From contig JAFTBT010000008.1 in NCBI GenBank assembly GCA_017455085.1, positions 1 to 26,651 of the forward strand: a stretch of 26,651 bases of DNA. The letters are read 5' to 3'. This document shows, piece after piece, positions 22,201 to 26,651 of this stretch. Source of the DNA: Synergistaceae bacterium (GTDB lineage: Bacteria > Synergistota > Synergistia > Synergistales > Aminobacteriaceae). The number at the start of each line of letters is the position of its first letter. Position 1 is the first letter of the stretch. Made by a program: the position numbers and the translations under genes. The notes beneath the pieces were generated by a model. It was not told the origin of the DNA. It ran no database searches and saw nothing but the letters and a program-made list of their open reading frames with translations.

Positions 22201-22973
22201 GAATATACATAAACACGTGTGTACTGCCGAGATGTGAGCTAGCGGCAGCGAAGATATACCGTGAAGAATTTGCTGATGTAGGGTTTGAGTTGTTGCCAAT
22301 GTTCGACCTTCCGGAGTTCGAGGCCAATCTTGAGTGCAATCTAGATATTCTGCGAGGAGTGCCTGTGCGATTTCATGAGCCGGTATACTGCGTGGAGCAT
22401 TCCGCCCCAAACGGCAGCCCAGAATACGCCTGCACCATGCACCACATGACACTGACGAAGAAATACGCTTCCATCCTGCACCCGTCGTACATGGTCTATC
22501 ACCTGAACAACTGCGCCGTTACTCCAGCCACGAAGGCGGAAATCCTGAACACCTCACTTGCGAACCTGAAGGAAATACGCGAAATGTTTGCAGGGGTTGA
22601 TATTCTAGTGGAGAACACCGGAACGGACATCAATGGGGACAAGCTCCTAGACCAGCAGGAATTTACGGACTTATGCCTACGGAAGGACTTTGACGTGTTG
22701 ATAGACATCGGCCACGCACACGCGAACTCATGGGATATACGCAAGCTGCTTCATGACCTACGCACACAGATACGCGGCTTTCACCTGCACAACAACGACG
22801 GGCTACATGACCAGCACAACAGGCTGCTTGACGGCAGTATGAATTTCCCTGAAGTCCTGTCATGGATCCGTGCAGAAGTACCAGACGCAGACCTAGTGAT
22901 AGAGTACACGAGGCCGGAATATCACGGCAAGCCCTTACTGGAGGACATCGAGACGCTATGCAGTATGCTCTGA
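22197..22973 (+). CDS. TIM-barrel sugar phosphate isomerase/epimerase-like protein
   Basis: 258 aa, xylose-isomerase-like/AP-endonuclease 2 fold. Likely metal ligands are Glu139 (LVENTG), Asp170 with His173 (LIDIGHAHA), His196/His198 (GFHLHNNDG) and Glu236 (LVIEYT), the usual E-D-H-E set. The start ATG overlaps the MATE stop by 4 nt, and the end overlaps the cyclase start by 16 nt. This tight packing means the three proteins are made together. Enzymatic substrate unknown; it could process a molecule moved by the MATE protein, which is inference. Confidence 0.85.
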   Translation: MRIYINTCVLPRCELAAAKIYREEFADVGFELLPMFDLPEFEANLECNLDILRGVPVRFHEPVYCVEHSAPNGSPEYACTMHHMTLTKKYASILHPSYMVYHLNNCAVTPATKAEILNTSLANLKEIREMFAGVDILVENTGTDINGDKLLDQQEFTDLCLRKDFDVLIDIGHAHANSWDIRKLLHDLRTQIRGFHLHNNDGLHDQHNRLLDGSMNFPEVLSWIRAEVPDADLVIEYTRPEYHGKPLLEDIETLCSML

Positions 22974-24286
22974 CTGACGCACGGTTAGCGTATATATTCG
23001 CGAACATCTCGGACGCGGTATGTATCACCAAGAAGAACGGAGCAATCCTCCACGTCAACAACAGTGCAGCAAAGTTATTCGGCCTGAACGACTACGAAGG
23101 CATGAAGGTGTGGGACACGATACGCTTCACGGAGACGAACGACACGCTGATACAGTTTTTTCTGGACGCGGTGACGCAGGGCAAGGACATATCATCACTA
23201 GCGCAGTATGAGGCCACAGACGGGAAGATATATCACCTTCACGTGAACATGACGTATATGGACGAGGAGGGAGGAATATTCGTGATAATAGCGCGAGATT
23301 TGACGGAGCTTGTGCGAGTGAGTGAGGCATTTGCGCGGTACACATCACCGGAGATAGCGCGGTATGTACTGACGACCCCAGAAGGCGAGAAGCAGGGAGG
23401 CCAGATGCGGGATGTTACTATCCTGATGAGTGACCTGCGAGGGTTTACGGCAATGAGTGCGAACCTGCAGCCAGATACGCTGCTAGATATCCTGAACCAT
23501 TATTTTGAGGCAATGCTATCGGTGATAAAGTGCTATAGCGGCACAGTGATAGAGTTTCTCGGAGACGGAATATTTGTAGTGTTCGGAGCTCCTAATAATG
23601 ACGACAGCCATGCGGAACATGCAGTATATTGTGCTGTAGGGATGCAGAAAGCCATGAAGGCAGTGAACGACTGGAATATTTTGCGAGGCTACCCGGAGCT
23701 GGAGATGGGTATAGGGATAAATTCGGGCTATGCAGTAGTGGGAAATATAGGCTCAGCTGACAAAATGAAGTATGGCTGTATAGGTGAGACGGTGAACTTT
23801 GCCAGTCGAGTTGAGACGTTCACGGTAGGGGGTCAGATATATATTTCCGAACGGACGAGGTCACGGATAAGTGCGAAGCTGGAAATCACATCGGAGCAGA
23901 GTTTTATGCCCAAAGGAGCGACTAAACCGATGAGGATATTTTCTGTTGAGGGCATAGGTGAGGAGCATATGACGCAGGGTGATTACGTTATGCGTGAGAC
24001 GGTGAAAAGGCCGACAGTGATATTCCACAAGGTGAACGACAAGAATATAGCGGGAGAAGTGTATACATGCGAAGTGGTGAGAGTATCGAGTGATGAGCGT
24101 TATGCAGTGATAGAGAGTGAAGAGCCATTAGCGGCGATGCAGGACATAGTGATGGATATAGGCGGTATGCTTTATGCGAAGGCCATTAGTGTGAGCGGCC
24201 GACGTATGACGATATGTTTCACGTCCAAGCCAGAGAGTTTTAGTGATTGGGTAAAGAAGTTAATGTTATGCAGCTCTAACGAGTGA
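22958..24286 (+). CDS. PAS-class III nucleotidyl cyclase with extra C-terminal domain
   Basis: 442 aa, no membrane helices. PAS sensor at about 6-117 (IFANISDAVCITKKNG...IIARDLTEL). Catalytic domain at about 150-332: metal-binding Asp159 (MSDLRGFT) and Asp203 (EFLGDGI), transition-state Asn280 and Arg284 (VNFASRVE). The position that is Lys in most adenylate cyclases (K-x-x-GD) is Glu199, and the residue after Tyr272 is Gly273 where Asp/Thr or Cys is usual, so ATP versus GTP preference cannot be assumed. Residues about 350-425 (YTCEVVRVSSDERYAVIE...LYAKAISVSGRRMTICF) look like a small beta-barrel, perhaps PilZ-like. ATG 22958 has GGAGG 13 nt upstream; the longer frame from 22862 lies within the isomerase gene. 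Confidence 0.9.
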   Translation: MQYALTDARLAYIFANISDAVCITKKNGAILHVNNSAAKLFGLNDYEGMKVWDTIRFTETNDTLIQFFLDAVTQGKDISSLAQYEATDGKIYHLHVNMTYMDEEGGIFVIIARDLTELVRVSEAFARYTSPEIARYVLTTPEGEKQGGQMRDVTILMSDLRGFTAMSANLQPDTLLDILNHYFEAMLSVIKCYSGTVIEFLGDGIFVVFGAPNNDDSHAEHAVYCAVGMQKAMKAVNDWNILRGYPELEMGIGINSGYAVVGNIGSADKMKYGCIGETVNFASRVETFTVGGQIYISERTRSRISAKLEITSEQSFMPKGATKPMRIFSVEGIGEEHMTQGDYVMRETVKRPTVIFHKVNDKNIAGEVYTCEVVRVSSDERYAVIESEEPLAAMQDIVMDIGGMLYAKAISVSGRRMTICFTSKPESFSDWVKKLMLCSSNE

Positions 24287-24321
24287 GTTTTTTGGGTATG
24301 ATGTGATTACGTTTATTTAAG

Positions 24322-24338
24322 CCCGCCCACCCGCCCCC
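24322..24338 (-). other. G-quadruplex motif with single-base loops (minus strand)
   Basis: The plus strand reads CCC-G-CCC-A-CCC-G-CCCCC, so the minus strand has four G-runs with one-base loops. It lies just past the rpsA terminator and just behind the convergent cyclase gene. Its architecture matches the motif at 1515-1530. Confidence 0.6.
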
Positions 24339-24344
24339 ATATCT

Positions 24345-24376
24345 AAAAAAGGCCTCCCCATGTTTCAGGAGAGACC
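24345..24376 (-). terminator. Intrinsic terminator of the ispH-rpsA operon
   Basis: On the minus strand GGTCTCTCC (24376-24368) pairs with GGGGAGGCC (24359-24351) with two G-T pairs, followed by TTTTTT. Confidence 0.85.
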
Positions 24377-24400
24377 GCAAAGCTTTCTAGTACTACTCTA

Positions 24401-26068
24401 TTATTTCTCCCACTCAGTACCCTTGAAGGCTTCAGCGAATGGGTTATAGTCCATGCCTTCGGAATCGTCCTCATAGCCAGCCGTCTCTCTGAGCGTCCGA
24501 GTGCGTCCCTTGCCTCTTGAGCGTTCTCTGCGCTCGCCTCTGTCCTGACGTTCCCCACGTTCCTGTTTCTGCTCGGAGTGTACTTCCTGCTGAGGAGCAT
24601 TCTCCTGTTCCGGCTCTGGCTCCAGTGCGCTGAGTGACAGCCTCATTCTGCGGTTGGCCTGGTCGATTTCGAGGATCCTTGCAGTAACTTCCTGCCCTTC
24701 AGTGAGGACATCAGCGGGTTTCTCTATTCTCTTCCTGCTAATCTGGGAGATGTGTATCAGTGCCTCCACACCTTCCTCAAGCTCCACGAATGCCCCAAAA
24801 TCCGCAAGACGTACCACCTTCACAGGCACATCCTGCCCCTTCGTGTAACGCTGGTCAATATTTGCCCACGGGTCATGCAGCTGCTTACTGCCGAGACTAA
24901 TTCTGCGCTTCTCTTGGTCAGCCTCAAGCACCAACACTTCAACTTCCTGCCCCTTCTTGAGGACATCACGAGGCTTGCTGATTCTCTTCCAGCTCAAATC
25001 GCCAACATGGATAAGCCCCTCAATTCCCGGCTCAAGCTCCACAAATGCCCCAAAGTCCGGCAAGTTCGTAACAACGCCCTTCAGGACATCGCCCTTGTGA
25101 ATGCGCTCGCTCATGGTGTCCCACGGGTCTCCGGTAACCTGCTTAATGCTGAGGGAAATTCTGTCCTTCTCGCGGTCAATGCCCACAACTTTCACGGTAA
25201 CTTTGTCGCCCTTCTTGAACATGTCGCGAACTTTGACGTTGCGTTTCCACGTGAGTTCCGTAACATGCACAAGCCCGTCAAGCTCACCGAGATTCACGAA
25301 CACGCCGAAGTCCGTAATGCTGTTGACTTCACCCTCGACGATATCGCCCTCATGAACTCTGTCGTAGAACTTTGCCTTGCGTTCAGCCTCCGCCTGCTCC
25401 AGCAGTTCCCTGCGTGAGAACACCAGCCTGTGCTTGCGTTTGTCGTGGTCAAGGACTTTGACGGTGAGGGTCTGGCCGATGTAGTTCGACGGGTTAGCTC
25501 CTCTGCCTGCGAGCGTCAAGTGCGACACCGGCATAAAGCCCTCAATGCCTCCCGCGTCAACCATGAGGCCGCCTTTTACCCTGCTGATGCCTTTAACCTC
25601 CATAACAGGATTTTCCTTGATTTTGGCCTCGATAGCGTCCCAGCGTTTGTCGAGTTCGTGCCTCCACCTGCTGAGCTGCAACTGAGCTTCTTCGCCATCC
25701 CTGACACTGACGACTTCGACCTCGATAGTGTCGCCTGTTTTTGGTTCTGGGCCTGTCTCAATGAGAGCGTGGTTAGTGTATTCTTTTTCCGGAAGTACAC
25801 CCTCACACTTGAAGCCTACATTGACGAGCCAGCCTGCTTCGTTTTTGCCGACGACTGTGCCGGTGAGAATTTGGCCTTTACGGAGCCTGACGGTGCTGCC
25901 GTACTGGTCGAGAAGTTCCTGCATGGACTCTTCGTGAGCCTCTGCCTGCTCAGTAACTTGTGCTGCTGTTTCGTGAGTAGCTTCCTGCTCTGGAGCTGGT
26001 GCCTGTTCTGTTACTGGTGCTGTTTCTTCCTGTGCGGTAGTGTTTACTGCTAAATCCTGCTGATCCAT
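24401..26068 (-). CDS. rpsA: 30S ribosomal protein S1, five S1 domains
   Basis: RNA-binding protein that helps mRNA onto the 30S subunit. 555 aa from ATG 26068. After an acidic Glu/Ala/Thr-rich leader (1-58) there are five S1 domains at about 62-134, 147-219, 239-309, 324-395 and 408-480. Domains 3-5 have the classic TDFGVFV / DFGAFV and GLVHVTEL / GLIHVGDLSW motifs; domains 1 and 2 are more divergent, as in other bacteria. The tail is charged (RGERRERSRGKGRTR...) and ends in EWEK. GTG 26086 overlaps the ispH stop (TAGTG) and is the alternative start; ATG 26068 was chosen as the first ATG, with GGGG 12 nt upstream. Many anaerobes place or fuse rpsA behind ispH in this way. Confidence 0.95.
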   Translation of the reverse strand: MDQQDLAVNTTAQEETAPVTEQAPAPEQEATHETAAQVTEQAEAHEESMQELLDQYGSTVRLRKGQILTGTVVGKNEAGWLVNVGFKCEGVLPEKEYTNHALIETGPEPKTGDTIEVEVVSVRDGEEAQLQLSRWRHELDKRWDAIEAKIKENPVMEVKGISRVKGGLMVDAGGIEGFMPVSHLTLAGRGANPSNYIGQTLTVKVLDHDKRKHRLVFSRRELLEQAEAERKAKFYDRVHEGDIVEGEVNSITDFGVFVNLGELDGLVHVTELTWKRNVKVRDMFKKGDKVTVKVVGIDREKDRISLSIKQVTGDPWDTMSERIHKGDVLKGVVTNLPDFGAFVELEPGIEGLIHVGDLSWKRISKPRDVLKKGQEVEVLVLEADQEKRRISLGSKQLHDPWANIDQRYTKGQDVPVKVVRLADFGAFVELEEGVEALIHISQISRKRIEKPADVLTEGQEVTARILEIDQANRRMRLSLSALEPEPEQENAPQQEVHSEQKQERGERQDRGERRERSRGKGRTRTLRETAGYEDDSEGMDYNPFAEAFKGTEWEK

Positions 26069-26085
26069 AATGTGATGATACCCCA

Positions 26086-26651
26086 CTAAAGGAGTGTCAA
26101 ACCCTCCTGACTGCCTATGTGCGCAATGATATTACTGATTTTATCGATAAGCCAGCTCGGAGTACTTGCCCCTGCGGCTATACCAATCCTATGTTTACCC
26201 ATGAACCACTTGCTATTTTCGTGAATGTCCATCTCGTCCTCTGCCCATAAGACGCAAACGCCTTCAGCCTCGATGATGTCCCGGAGCTTGCCGGTATTCG
26301 CGCTCTGTCTTCCGCCGATGAGGATTACGCCGTCGACGTTGTTATGCCTGACCAGCTCACGAACTGCCTCCTGACGCTGAGCGGTAGCCTTGCAGATAGT
26401 GTTGCATACATGAAGCTCCGAACACTTCACCGCAAGAATGCCTGCAACTTTCGCGAGTCTCTCTTCACGCTGCGTAGTCTGCGAGACCAGAGCGATTTTG
26501 TTGTGGAGTGAGATTTCTGCGGCCTGTTGTTCATCAGCGACGACCTCGACAGTTTCGGTGTTGACCGTGTGGCCAATAATGCCCTTGATTTCTGGGTGGT
26601 TTTTGTCGCCGAGCAGCACAACATGATAGCCCTTCTGTGAGAGTTCTGCGG
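26086..26651 (-). CDS. ispH: 4-hydroxy-3-methylbut-2-enyl diphosphate reductase (5' partial)
   Basis: Last enzyme of the MEP isoprenoid pathway, an iron-sulfur reductase making IPP and DMAPP. Only the C-terminal 187 codons or so are in the window; the frame stays open to the last base. Visible active-site landmarks are NHPE (substrate His and proton-donor Glu), SQTTQ (Thr), CNTIC (third cluster Cys), GGRQSANT (Ser and Asn binding the diphosphate) and AGASTPSW (Ser). The first two cluster cysteines lie upstream. The stop TAG at 26086 touches the possible GTG start of rpsA. Confidence 0.95.
   Translation of the reverse strand, partial: AELSQKGYHVVLLGDKNHPEIKGIIGHTVNTETVEVVADEQQAAEISLHNKIALVSQTTQREERLAKVAGILAVKCSELHVCNTICKATAQRQEAVRELVRHNNVDGVILIGGRQSANTGKLRDIIEAEGVCVLWAEDEMDIHENSKWFMGKHRIGIAAGASTPSWLIDKISNIIAHIGSQEGLTLL

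Noticed and set aside
24752..25417. Long plus-strand frames opposite rpsA (also 25430-26053)
   Set aside because: They are shadows of the S1 repeat domains, repeating because the domains repeat; no ribosome sites or recognisable motifs.

Overview
The window is 26.65 kb of gene-dense bacterial chromosome with genes on both strands, and both ends cut a gene. Gene content suggests a Gram-negative-type anaerobe that could belong to Synergistota or a neighbouring lineage. The reasons are a pyrophosphate-type phosphofructokinase, ispH directly followed by a five-domain rpsA, a secreted bacterial alpha-2-macroglobulin, CheV, and many AGGAGG ribosome sites with TTG or GTG starts. This placement is inference; no rRNA or other marker settles it.

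Region 1 (1-4601) holds the end of a rhamnose/AI-2-type sugar ABC transporter (permease, then substrate-binding protein) and L-rhamnose mutarotase rhaM. The permease and binding-protein genes are separated by a 59-bp tandem repeat array and a hairpin with a C-rich loop. Between the binding protein and rhaM sits a block that looks inserted: four tiny membrane or glycine-zipper genes on the minus strand (one of only 46 codons, at 2733-2873) and a divergent multi-spanning membrane protein.

Region 2 (4627-7242) holds one large minus-strand gene for an unusual PIN nuclease / OB-like / protein-kinase-like fusion. A gene-poor stretch with a decayed PIN-toxin relic follows. Region 3 (7243-10031) has a dicarboxylate/amino-acid symporter, a family 2 glycosyltransferase, a 21-bp tandem repeat array and tRNA-Ala(CGC).

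Region 4 (10082-18852) has PPi-phosphofructokinase, a cheV/radical-SAM gene pair, and divergently a 1783-residue alpha-2-macroglobulin with an intact thioester motif. Region 5 (18922-24286) has a minus-strand set (nitroreductase, thpR, stand-alone YqfO/NIF3-type domain). Divergent from it is a tightly packed plus-strand operon: a MATE transporter fused to a degenerate RsbW-like ATPase domain, a TIM-barrel isomerase, and a PAS-class III cyclase. Region 6 (24344-26651) has ispH and rpsA.

The strongest candidates for something undescribed are the PIN-OB-kinase fusion with a substituted catalytic Asp (4676-6643), the glycine-zipper micro-operon (2733-3555), and the MATE-ATPase/isomerase/cyclase operon. 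Three structural observations also stand out: two related repeat arrays lying just behind stop codons, two matching single-nucleotide-loop G-quadruplex motifs, and a switch from C-ending to G-ending codons inside single genes.
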